Below are positions 17,324 to 25,839 of a DNA stretch of 64,000 bases, one piece after another. Source of the stretch: Armatimonadota bacterium (GTDB taxonomy: Bacteria > Armatimonadota > Chthonomonadetes > Chthonomonadales > Chthonomonadaceae). The position numbers were made by a program, and so were the translations under genes. Each line of letters begins with the position of its first letter. Positions within the stretch are counted from its first letter, which is position 1. The stretch lies in assembly GCA_028871815.1 (NCBI GenBank), contig JAGWMJ010000004.1:248001-312000 (forward strand). The letters are read 5' to 3'. Under the pieces are notes generated by a model. The model was not told the origin of the DNA and made no database searches. It saw only the letters and a program-made list of their open reading frames with translations.

Positions 17324-19781
17324 GGTAATTGCTCCGCCGATACGACCCTATTCCGCACGAGGAAAAGAAGCTTATCAGTGCAAATGCAAGCCCGCTGAGG
17401 TATAGCCCCAGTCTGTAGCTCGCTGGTTGGTACGCAAACCTCACGTTGTGAACACCGGCCGGCACCGCTACCATCCGGAAGATACCGTCGGGTCCAGCCG
17501 GCTCTATGCGCTGCCTTCTACCATCCACCATTGCGCGCCATCCGGGGAAGCGTGCGTCGCGCAGGATCAGCACCGCCTGTTGCGGTGTGGAAACAGATAG
17601 ATCGACGCGCGTTGCGGCGTCCTTAAGCCATGTGCAGCGAGCTCCGGCAACCGCTGGGCCGCGGTCGGTGACGCAGACCGAGGCTCGCGGCAAACCGTCC
17701 ACGTGGTAGATGCTCATTTCACCTTGCGCGCTGAGAGCAGGCGTCGTTCCGACGGAAGGCAGCGCGGACCCTTCGGCGTTGGCCGGAAGCCTAACCATCC
17801 ACCGTACGGCCATCTGCCGGCCCAGCGCGGAGGCAGGGTCTTGAATGAAAACCATATTGCCTACTTCCGCGGGGCTCGAGTCGCGCAACCCTGCACGGTT
17901 CGGCAGCGCCGCGGTATCGGCCGCATGCTTGTATAATCCGCTGAAGAGCGAATCGTACCCCTGAACATCCCGCAAGCCGTAGACGGTACAGGCGTTTGGT
18001 GGAAGTACTGCAGGTGGCGTTTGGTAAAGGCTCCACTGCTGGTTTACCGGCCAGACGCGGCTGTGCCCGGCGTGCTGCTGCAGATACCGAATCGAATCGG
18101 TCACAGGATAAACCGCTCGAGCCGGGCTGGTTGGATTGATACCCCAACCGGCGCGCATCAGCTCCAGCACCACAAGTACGGCAACGGCCATCGGCGCCCG
18201 TGCGGGATGCCGGGATGAGAAGAGCGTAGCGCCGAGTACCGCGATGACCGCGACGGCGACCGCGAGCCAATCTGCGCCCGTATGACCTATTGCCTGGGCC
18301 AGTGATGGCGCCCCCTGTGGGCGCATCGCCAGCTCGCCTACCGTGAGGCGAAGCGCCACGCACAGCGCCAGGACCGCGCCTCCGAAGACAAGGAGCATTT
18401 CGCGTCGCGTAGGCTGCCTTTCGGCAACTGCATCCACGCCGACAGCTGCAAGCAGCGCGATGCCCAGCGTAAAGATAACGAGTACACGTGCCGGTGACCC
18501 GGTGGAGGAGAAGCCGGGCACTACAAAGTAGAACAGCCGGTTGATCGGTGTTCCGAGCGCCATGAGTAGCGCCGTACCACTCAACAAGCTGGCTCCAGCT
18601 GCCAACCATCGTGCGTGATGGCGGCGCAACATCGCCAGTATACCGAAGCCGGCCAGCAGTAGCGGCGCTACGCCAACGTATATCGCCGTTTCGGCCGCGT
18701 TATGGCGCACCGGTAAACTGACACCGGGCGCGATCGACTGTTGGTAGAACCCCCAATATGGCCAGGAACGGTTGGTGTCACTGCCGAAGAACTGCGGCAG
18801 GAAGGCGCCGATCAGCTCGCCCGGCTGCAGGGCATACTCGCTGTAAGCCTGGTATCCGACCCCGGTTGCCGGTGCGGTTCGGTGCGACAGCCGCGCCAGC
18901 TCCATACCAGGTAACACCTGGCACATGCCCAGCAGGGCTCCAACGGATGCAAATCCAACCACGGCGGCCGCGAGTGCCAGGCATCGCCGCGGATTTGTGT
19001 CGCGTGCCGCCCGAACCATCAGCGCCATCAGCCATAACCCGCCTGCCAGAAAGCCGTAGAATGCGATCTGCAGGTGCCCGGCTAGCAGCATGCAACCCGT
19101 GCCCGCGGCAATACAGGCGCCGTGCAGCCAAAAGCTCCCGCGGCGCTGATAGACAGCCAGCATCGCAGCCAGAATGAGCGGTATCCAGCACGAGGTCTCC
19201 AGGAATGTTGGAAGTTGCAGCCACTGCACCTCCCAGGCGCCAAATGCCATTACCGTCCCGGCGGTAAACGCGGCTGCAAAGCTGCATCCGCCTCGGCGTG
19301 CGAGGAGCCACGTAAACCAGCCGCACAATGCAAGGTGAACAAGCGCCGACGCGTTGAATGCCGCTGCCGTGTGGAGAATCCAGAAGAGCGCGTTGAGTGG
19401 GTAGAACACCGCGCTCTGACTGTTTGCAAGAAACGGTGTGCCGCAAAACTGGTAGGGGTTCCAAAGCGGCACAAAGCCGGTATGCAGAGTTCGCGCCGCG
19501 AACAGGCGCCACGGATAGAACTGGGCAACGCTATCCCATCGCAGCGGATTCCACAACTCCGTAGCCGAAGCCGAATGCCACGGGTACATACCGCTCAACA
19601 GGCCCGCGGGAACAAAAACACGGCCCGCAAATGTGCTGCGCCAAAGCAGGCACGCGGCGATTGCGAGATACAGGAAGGCTGCGGTGGCGGACTGGATGCC
19701 GGGCCGTTGCCACTCCGCGCCGCGTAACCAAGGCTTAAGAAATCGTCCGGAGGGCGTCGTGGCGTTATGCCGGTGCGTCAC
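17310..19781 (-). CDS. YfhO-family membrane protein
   Basis: An 823-residue protein with around a dozen membrane helices followed by a soluble C-terminal part. Phrases such as YPWHSASATELWNPL, DSVAQFYPWRLFAARTL, PLWNPYQFCGTPFLAN and WRAMVDGRRQRIEPA with VRFAYQP near the end are characteristic of the YfhO (PF09586) family. YfhO proteins belong to the GT-C-like fold group and are linked to glycosylation of lipoteichoic acid or surface polymers in Firmicutes. Here it would act at the cytoplasmic membrane on an unknown glycan. It overlaps the TPR gene by ATGA. Confidence 0.85.
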   Translation of the reverse strand: MTHRHNATTPSGRFLKPWLRGAEWQRPGIQSATAAFLYLAIAACLLWRSTFAGRVFVPAGLLSGMYPWHSASATELWNPLRWDSVAQFYPWRLFAARTLHTGFVPLWNPYQFCGTPFLANSQSAVFYPLNALFWILHTAAAFNASALVHLALCGWFTWLLARRGGCSFAAAFTAGTVMAFGAWEVQWLQLPTFLETSCWIPLILAAMLAVYQRRGSFWLHGACIAAGTGCMLLAGHLQIAFYGFLAGGLWLMALMVRAARDTNPRRCLALAAAVVGFASVGALLGMCQVLPGMELARLSHRTAPATGVGYQAYSEYALQPGELIGAFLPQFFGSDTNRSWPYWGFYQQSIAPGVSLPVRHNAAETAIYVGVAPLLLAGFGILAMLRRHHARWLAAGASLLSGTALLMALGTPINRLFYFVVPGFSSTGSPARVLVIFTLGIALLAAVGVDAVAERQPTRREMLLVFGGAVLALCVALRLTVGELAMRPQGAPSLAQAIGHTGADWLAVAVAVIAVLGATLFSSRHPARAPMAVAVLVVLELMRAGWGINPTSPARAVYPVTDSIRYLQQHAGHSRVWPVNQQWSLYQTPPAVLPPNACTVYGLRDVQGYDSLFSGLYKHAADTAALPNRAGLRDSSPAEVGNMVFIQDPASALGRQMAVRWMVRLPANAEGSALPSVGTTPALSAQGEMSIYHVDGLPRASVCVTDRGPAVAGARCTWLKDAATRVDLSVSTPQQAVLILRDARFPGWRAMVDGRRQRIEPAGPDGIFRMVAVPAGVHNVRFAYQPASYRLGLYLSGLAFALISFFSSCGIGSYRRSNYHAAG

Positions 19782-20143
19782 GCAAGATCAACGAAATACT
19801 GAAGCTGTTCCTGCGCCTTTGCGTTCGATGGGTCGACGCTGAGAACCTCGTTAAACTCGGCACGCGCTTCATCATACATCCCGAGTGTGGCGTACGTAAG
19901 GCCCAAATCATTGCGGATCTCCACCGCATCTGGAGCCAGATCTCTCGCGTGCTTCAGCGTAGCCAGTGACTCATCAAACATACCGCTGAAGTACTGCACA
20001 AGGCCCATCTGGTGACGAACCTCGGCCCAGTCGGGGTTCTCTACGAGCAGTTCCGTGAGGATTTTGAGCGCCTCCTCGTACTTGCCCGACTGCTTAAGCG
20101 CTACCGCCTGCTCAAGTTGGTCAGATGTCAATCTGGAAGTCAT
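19778..20143 (-). CDS. Small TPR-repeat protein
   Basis: A 121-residue soluble protein of three tetratricopeptide repeats (for example AVALKQSGKYEEALKILTELL, SLATLKHARDLAP, ATLGMYDEARAEFNEVLSVDP). TPRs mediate protein-protein contacts. Its stop overlaps the YfhO start, so it is translated together with YfhO and may be an accessory of that membrane enzyme. A promoter candidate lies about 90 bases upstream. Confidence 0.8.
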   Translation of the reverse strand: MTSRLTSDQLEQAVALKQSGKYEEALKILTELLVENPDWAEVRHQMGLVQYFSGMFDESLATLKHARDLAPDAVEIRNDLGLTYATLGMYDEARAEFNEVLSVDPSNAKAQEQLQYFVDLA

Positions 20144-20238
20144 ATTCAGCAGTGGTGCCTCCCTATGCGCCTAGCCAGCAAATGAGACGCGCAATCGATC
20201 GCCGTGCATTACGATCGGTATGGAGTTCGTGCGCAGGC

Positions 20239-20268
20239 ATTGTATCACGATACGAATCCATAAAGCAA
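20239..20268 (-). promoter_or_regulatory. Sigma-70-type promoter for the TPR-yfhO-MDR operon
   Basis: On the minus strand TTGCTT (20268-20263) and TACAAT (20244-20239) are separated by 18 bases. Transcription would begin near 20232, giving a leader of about 90 bases to the TPR start codon. Confidence 0.5.
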
Positions 20269-20325
20269 GCCGGATGAGGTGCGAGCGCGGGCCGAGTGAT
20301 TCGGCTCCGCAAACATCCGGCGCTG

Positions 20326-21564
20326 TCAGCGACCAGGCTCGTTTGCCGACCCGTTTTGCAGCTCTCGCTCCAATGCCTCTGCGTGCGCGCGCCAGGGCGA
20401 GTGCGGAAATCGCCGTGTGAAGTGCGCCATAAGAATGCGCGCTTCCGGTCTCCGGTGCAACTGATAGGTGTAGAGCGTAATTGCCTTGATCAACGCCGGC
20501 TCAGCGTCGGCGGCATCGCTCCACGACATTGCGCCTTGCTCGAGGATTTGAGCCGCGGCGCTGAACTCTTCGCGCTCTTCCAGTCCAGCCGCCAGAATCT
20601 GCCACTCTCTTGGGGTTAGTATTGCACCCGGATTACGTCGCAACAGCAACTCGCATGCCGGCGTGGAAGCGGCCCACAGTCGCGCCGCTTCGGCGCGACT
20701 GCCACGATCGAGCAGCATCTTCTGCGCTTTCGCCAGCGCTTCCGCTGCGGCGCGCTCATCGCCGAGCGCCAGCCACGCCGGTACCAGCGCGGAGGTTGCC
20801 TGGATGTCGTTGGGAGCTTGTGCGAGCACACGGTCAAGTCGCCGGATTGCCGCCGCCGGCGAACCCGCCGCGAGCGCCTTCTCCGCATCCTCCTGTAAGT
20901 ACGAGTTGCCGGCTTGTTGCTGCAGGTGCAGCATTCTAGCCACGATGAGGCCAATCAGGAAGCCGCCTACATGCGCCCAGTGCGCCACGCCGGTAGCCTG
21001 CTCGCCATGAAGCACGCTGTACAAACCGCCGGCCATCTCCAGGAAGAGGAGCAGGCTGATAACCGAGACGACATGGGGCTTCCAGGGGATACCGATCAGT
21101 GATAACCGCGCCCGGTAGTATCGTAGAGAAAATGCTCCCATGAGCGCGGCGCAGCCGGCCGATGCGCCGACGATAGGCATCCCTCGCTGCTCAGGCGCCA
21201 GGGTCAACGCACCAAAAGCCCACTGGAGTATGCCTCCAGCCGCCCCGCCGATCATGAAGATAGCCAGCATCCGCTTCCAGCCAACAGCATCTTCCACGCC
21301 GGAGCCAAAGACCCATAAATAGAACGCATTTACCAGGAAGTGCGCCAGACCTACGTGGACCAGCATGTACGTCAGCGGCGACCAGGCGTGCGGTGCAACA
21401 GCGGAGATGCCCAGCGCATTCACGATGGCGGTAACCGCGTTGGCGCGCCCTGTGAGCTGCATGGCTTGAAGCACCAGAGCCAGCGCGCCTGTAAGAGCTA
21501 TCAGAATCCACGAAACAACGGGGCGGCCGCGCACCTGCCGATCCGAATCAAAAGGAATAATCAC
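20326..21564 (-). CDS. Rhomboid intramembrane serine protease with C-terminal TPR-like domain
   Basis: A 412-residue protein. About six membrane helices fill the first 210 residues, including HVGLAHFLVNAFYLWVFG (helix with the conserved His and Asn), MPIVGASAGCAALMGAF with the active-site serine, and VAHWAHVGGFLIGLIVARM with the catalytic His. The serine motif is GASAG rather than the usual GASG. The last 190 residues are helical repeats (AIRRLDRVLAQAPNDIQ and later) resembling TPRs and probably recruit substrate or partner proteins on the cytoplasmic side. It lies 35 bases downstream of cysK in the same direction. Confidence 0.85.
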   Translation of the reverse strand: MIIPFDSDRQVRGRPVVSWILIALTGALALVLQAMQLTGRANAVTAIVNALGISAVAPHAWSPLTYMLVHVGLAHFLVNAFYLWVFGSGVEDAVGWKRMLAIFMIGGAAGGILQWAFGALTLAPEQRGMPIVGASAGCAALMGAFSLRYYRARLSLIGIPWKPHVVSVISLLLFLEMAGGLYSVLHGEQATGVAHWAHVGGFLIGLIVARMLHLQQQAGNSYLQEDAEKALAAGSPAAAIRRLDRVLAQAPNDIQATSALVPAWLALGDERAAAEALAKAQKMLLDRGSRAEAARLWAASTPACELLLRRNPGAILTPREWQILAAGLEEREEFSAAAQILEQGAMSWSDAADAEPALIKAITLYTYQLHRRPEARILMAHFTRRFPHSPWRAHAEALERELQNGSANEPGR

Positions 21565-21599
21565 GGAGTGGCTCGCAACCGGTAACTCATCACAGGTGC

Positions 21600-22538
<939 letters not shown>

Positions 22539-22568
22539 AACAGGCCAACCGAGCTCAACTGCCCGGGT

Positions 22569-23021
22569 TCATATTCCATGGCGCATCGTGAGGCGTGCAT
22601 CGCCTCGCTGTTTTTTTGCCGCCAGTGCGGCAATTGTTGTGCTGCGAAGACCCTCGATGACCCGCTGCTGAACATCCTCTTCGAGTCCCTTCAACACCGC
22701 GTTGACGCACTGGCCCGGCACTGCTGAACTGGACTCACCATCACAATGAAACAGGTTCTCGCCTTCAGTAACGGCAGATACCACGTCCAGTACGGTAAGG
22801 CGGTCGCTGGGGGCGGCAAGCACATAACCTCCGCCCGCACCCCGGACACTCCGTACGATGCCGGCCGCCTTGAGCGCTGAGAGGATTTGACCGAGGTAGG
22901 GCGCAGGTATCTGCTGCCGGCGCGATATATCACGGCTCTGGACAGGCCGGTCGCCCGGCTGCATGGCAAGGTCCACCGCAGCTGCGAGGGCGTAACGGAT
23001 TCGTGCGTTGAACAGACCCAT
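22569..23021 (-). CDS. Rrf2-family transcriptional regulator (CymR/IscR-like)
   Basis: A 150-residue winged-helix regulator. RYALAAAVDLAMQPG, DISRRQQIPAPYLGQILSALKAAGIVRSVRGAGGGY and LAAPSDRLTVLDVV are the classic Rrf2 DNA-binding domain and wing. Two cysteines (FHCDGE and GQCVN) are present, not the three-Cys cluster of IscR, so an Fe-S cofactor is uncertain. Position directly before cysK suggests control of cysteine synthesis. Confidence 0.88.
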   Translation of the reverse strand: MGLFNARIRYALAAAVDLAMQPGDRPVQSRDISRRQQIPAPYLGQILSALKAAGIVRSVRGAGGGYVLAAPSDRLTVLDVVSAVTEGENLFHCDGESSSAVPGQCVNAVLKGLEEDVQQRVIEGLRSTTIAALAAKKQRGDARLTMRHGI

Positions 23022-23116
23022 ATTGTTGTCGGAAGTCGGTTTCGGTGACGGCGCTCAGTGGGTGCGGCGCGGTTCACAGCCGGCGAAGTATACGCGCCAT
23101 CGCGCCTGTTGAAAGT

Positions 23117-24670
23117 CTACCCTGCCACCTGACCGGCTCTGTCCGCAGATGTGGACTCAGCCTGCTTCGCCGCGCGCCAGAGCTCGTCCCAGCTCGTCGG
23201 TGAGAGCGCTTCTAGAGCGTCGCCGCGCCGCGCGGCCTCGGCCTCCATCCACCTAAAGCGGCCCGTGAAGCGATGTACCATATCGCGCAGCGCCATTTCC
23301 GCGCTAATGTGCCGCCAGCGGGCAATCTGGATCACGGCGAAGAGGAGATCGCCCAGTTCAGCCGCGGTCTCCTCCTGCGAGCCCAGGTTTACCGCCTCCT
23401 TAAGTTCGGCAAGCTCCTCCTCCACCTTCTCCCAAACGCCCGCTATGTCACTCCATTCGAAGCCGGCGCGCGCCGCCCGCTCGCTCACTTTCTGGGCATG
23501 CTGCAGCGCGGGCAGGCTGGATGCAATGCCGGTCATTACCGACGCCGCAGGTAGATCGGACGCCCGCTTCTCCTCACGTTTGATGCGTGTCCAATTCGTG
23601 AGGACCTCGTCGCTACCGGAAACGGTCAAGGCGCCAAAGACGTGAGGATGCCGGCGCACCAGTTTGGCAACTATCTCAGCCATTACATCATCCAACGTGA
23701 ACCGGCCGGACTCGCTGGCAAGCTGAGCATGGAATACCACCTGCAGGGCAAGGTCGCCGAGTTCTTCCTTCATCGCTTCGGCATCGTCGGAATCTATGGC
23801 GTCCAGGACTTCATACGTCTCCTCGATGAGGTACTCGCGTAGAGAAGCGTGGTCCTGCTCCAGGTCCCATGGGCACCCTTTAGGCGACCGGAGCCGCGCC
23901 ATGACGCCGGCAAGGTCACGGAAGCCCGGTTTACGGTCCTGTGCGATCACCGCCGGCACCAGAACTGCCGTAAGGTGGTCGAACGGGCGCCGATCCAGTT
24001 GGTACAACGGACCCCACTCAACCACCGGGTGGTCGCTAGCGCCTGCACCCTGCAGGACGGCGACGCGGTGGCTGTCGCTATACCACCGCATCAGCGCGAG
24101 CTTGACCTCCGACGCAAGCGCGGTGTCGTACACCTGAAAGATCAGCATTGGGCGAGTGGTGTCGGGGTCGGCGCCAGGCGCCAGTCCGAAGTCATCGGCG
24201 ACGCAGTTCGCCTGCAGAGAATGCGCATCGCGAATATCGCAACCATCTGGAAGGTCGCAGCCGGCCGCCATCAGTGCAGCTTCCCAAAAGCTGCTGGCCG
24301 GCACGATCTCTACCGGGATGCCACGCTCGGCGCTCAGCGCGCGCACCTCCGCCACAGCCACCTCGCCAAGCAAAGGACTACCGGGTACGGCATACGTTAC
24401 GTGGCAGTCGGCGGCTGCCTGCACCAAAGACGCCGATATGGCCCTGTACACCTCCGCAAAGGTGGAGTGCCGCGCATACAACTCGTCAAAGGTCTCGAAA
24501 ACGAGGCCCCAATCGCGAATGAGGCTTACAACCGGATGGCGAGCCGTTCGCAGCAGCAGCTTTCGCCCGGTGGCGCCCGGGTCTCCTGCCAGTCGCAGTG
24601 CCTTCTCGGCGCCGCGGGTCAGCCAATCGCCGGAGCCCGGGCCAAGGCCAACCAGCGTTATCGCCCCCAT
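23117..24670 (-). CDS. mazG: MazG nucleotide pyrophosphohydrolase with N-terminal tetrapyrrole-methylase-like domain
   Basis: A 517-residue fusion like Bacillus YabN. Residues 1-220 match the SAM-dependent tetrapyrrole methylase fold (ITLVGLGPGSGDWLTRGAEKAL, YAVPGSPLLGEVAV). Residues about 245-500 hold two MazG domains: LRSPKGCPWDLEQDHASLREYLIEE with EETYEVLDAID and EELGDLALQVVFHA, then a second set including EEELAELKEA and ELGDLLFAVIQIAR. MazG removes pyrophosphate from abnormal NTPs. The start lies eight bases after the lipoprotein stop, so the two genes are co-transcribed. Confidence 0.92.
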   Translation of the reverse strand: MGAITLVGLGPGSGDWLTRGAEKALRLAGDPGATGRKLLLRTARHPVVSLIRDWGLVFETFDELYARHSTFAEVYRAISASLVQAAADCHVTYAVPGSPLLGEVAVAEVRALSAERGIPVEIVPASSFWEAALMAAGCDLPDGCDIRDAHSLQANCVADDFGLAPGADPDTTRPMLIFQVYDTALASEVKLALMRWYSDSHRVAVLQGAGASDHPVVEWGPLYQLDRRPFDHLTAVLVPAVIAQDRKPGFRDLAGVMARLRSPKGCPWDLEQDHASLREYLIEETYEVLDAIDSDDAEAMKEELGDLALQVVFHAQLASESGRFTLDDVMAEIVAKLVRRHPHVFGALTVSGSDEVLTNWTRIKREEKRASDLPAASVMTGIASSLPALQHAQKVSERAARAGFEWSDIAGVWEKVEEELAELKEAVNLGSQEETAAELGDLLFAVIQIARWRHISAEMALRDMVHRFTGRFRWMEAEAARRGDALEALSPTSWDELWRAAKQAESTSADRAGQVAG

Positions 24671-24678
24671 AGTGTTCT

Positions 24679-25710
24679 CTACTTGTGCGGCACCGCAATC
24701 TGCTTCGGCGGAGCCTGCGGAGCAACGGATACCGCACTGGTTTCCGGTGGGACGATATAGGTGCTAACCAGCGGCTGGTACCGGTCGATATAGATACGGA
24801 TCGTGGAGCTGCGCGCGAAAGTGCCGATTTCGTCCGTTGCGTGCTGCACCCAGTTGGGAAACTTCTGCTGCAGCAACTGCTGGTCTAAAGCCATACTGAC
24901 TTCATCCAACGATGGGATACGCGATGGCGTTGTAGACACCATCTGCGCCAGCACGTACACCGTCTGCGGCGCGCCTCCATTCTGGGCCGGCACCGAGATC
25001 TCGATTGGGGCAGCGGCAAACTGCCCTGGAGTCAAATGCGCCAGCGCTGCCTGCAGGTTTGGCGGTGCGGTGGTGCTATCGATTACGGAGGTCTGACCCA
25101 CCAGGCTGGCAGCGGCGGCAGGCAACCCCGCCGCAGCAGCCGCCGCCTTGAAATCTCCGCTCTGTCTCAGTTGGGGAAGTACCTGGGTTCCGATCGCAAG
25201 GCTGCCGACCGGCATCGTGCGGATCGTCCACATTTCCGGTATGGCCAATTGCGCCGAGTGGCCTTTGTAGTACTGGGCAATCTCGCTGGCATCTACGTGC
25301 GCGCCGTCCGTTCCAATGCCAAGTTGCTCCCACTCGGTCTTGATCTGCCGGTCGAGGCCGGACTGGGATAACTGACCGGTCTTCAATTGGTCCTGAAGGG
25401 TCGGATTGCGACTCGTGAAATACGTGGCGTATTTCGCGATGTCCTCTGCAGAGGGTACGGCATGGCGCTGGGCCGCTAACTGGTCGACCAGCTCGCTTTT
25501 AACAACGTTAATCAGAGCAACGCCACCGGCATCGAGATTGGCGCCGGCGGGGATGGTGCCAACGCGCATGAGCTGTGGCACGTACTCGTCATATGTGATC
25601 GCACGATTGTTCACTCTTGCAATAATCTTCTCGCCCTGACAGCCGGTTAGCGCGGCAAGGGCACTGGCGCACAGCAACGCCGCCGGAATGCGGCTAGATA
25701 GGCGAAACAT
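24679..25710 (-). CDS. SurA/PrsA-like lipoprotein foldase
   Basis: A 343-residue lipoprotein. The start is the ATG at 25710, placed after GAGGAG with a six-base spacer. Its signal peptide (PAALLCASALAALTGCQG) carries the lipobox LTGC. The mature part begins ARVNNRAITYDEYVPQLMR, as in SurA_N/PrsA proteins, with a helical chaperone region (SQSGLDRQIKTEWEQLGI). The following segment (TIRTMPVGS, LTPGQFAAAPIEIS) looks like a parvulin domain, though the catalytic residues are not clear. It probably assists folding of exported proteins. Confidence 0.7.
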   Translation of the reverse strand: MFRLSSRIPAALLCASALAALTGCQGEKIIARVNNRAITYDEYVPQLMRVGTIPAGANLDAGGVALINVVKSELVDQLAAQRHAVPSAEDIAKYATYFTSRNPTLQDQLKTGQLSQSGLDRQIKTEWEQLGIGTDGAHVDASEIAQYYKGHSAQLAIPEMWTIRTMPVGSLAIGTQVLPQLRQSGDFKAAAAAAGLPAAAASLVGQTSVIDSTTAPPNLQAALAHLTPGQFAAAPIEISVPAQNGGAPQTVYVLAQMVSTTPSRIPSLDEVSMALDQQLLQQKFPNWVQHATDEIGTFARSSTIRIYIDRYQPLVSTYIVPPETSAVSVAPQAPPKQIAVPHK

Positions 25711-25749
25711 GCAAACTCCTCGTTTGGATAGTGCCACGCGGGGCAGTGA

Positions 25750-25758
25750 AGTATAGCA
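25750..25758 (-). promoter_or_regulatory. Extended -10 promoter for the lipoprotein-mazG operon
   Basis: On the minus strand TGC immediately precedes TATACT (25755-25750), an extended -10 element. No good -35 is seen. Transcription would start near 25743. It is back to back with the PBP1A promoter. Confidence 0.5.
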
Positions 25759-25803
25759 TACGGCCGCCGCGCCCACTTCGGGCAGTGCTGGTCGGTCGAT
25801 TGC

Positions 25804-25832
25804 TTGACACACGTTGGGTTCGCCCTCATAAT
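25804..25832 (+). promoter_or_regulatory. Consensus sigma-70 promoter of the PBP1A gene
   Basis: TTGACA (25804-25809), 17-base spacer, CATAAT (25827-25832). The predicted transcription start is about 25838-25840, coinciding with the ATG at 25840, so the message appears to have no leader. Confidence 0.65.
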
Positions 25833-25839
25833 GCCGGAT

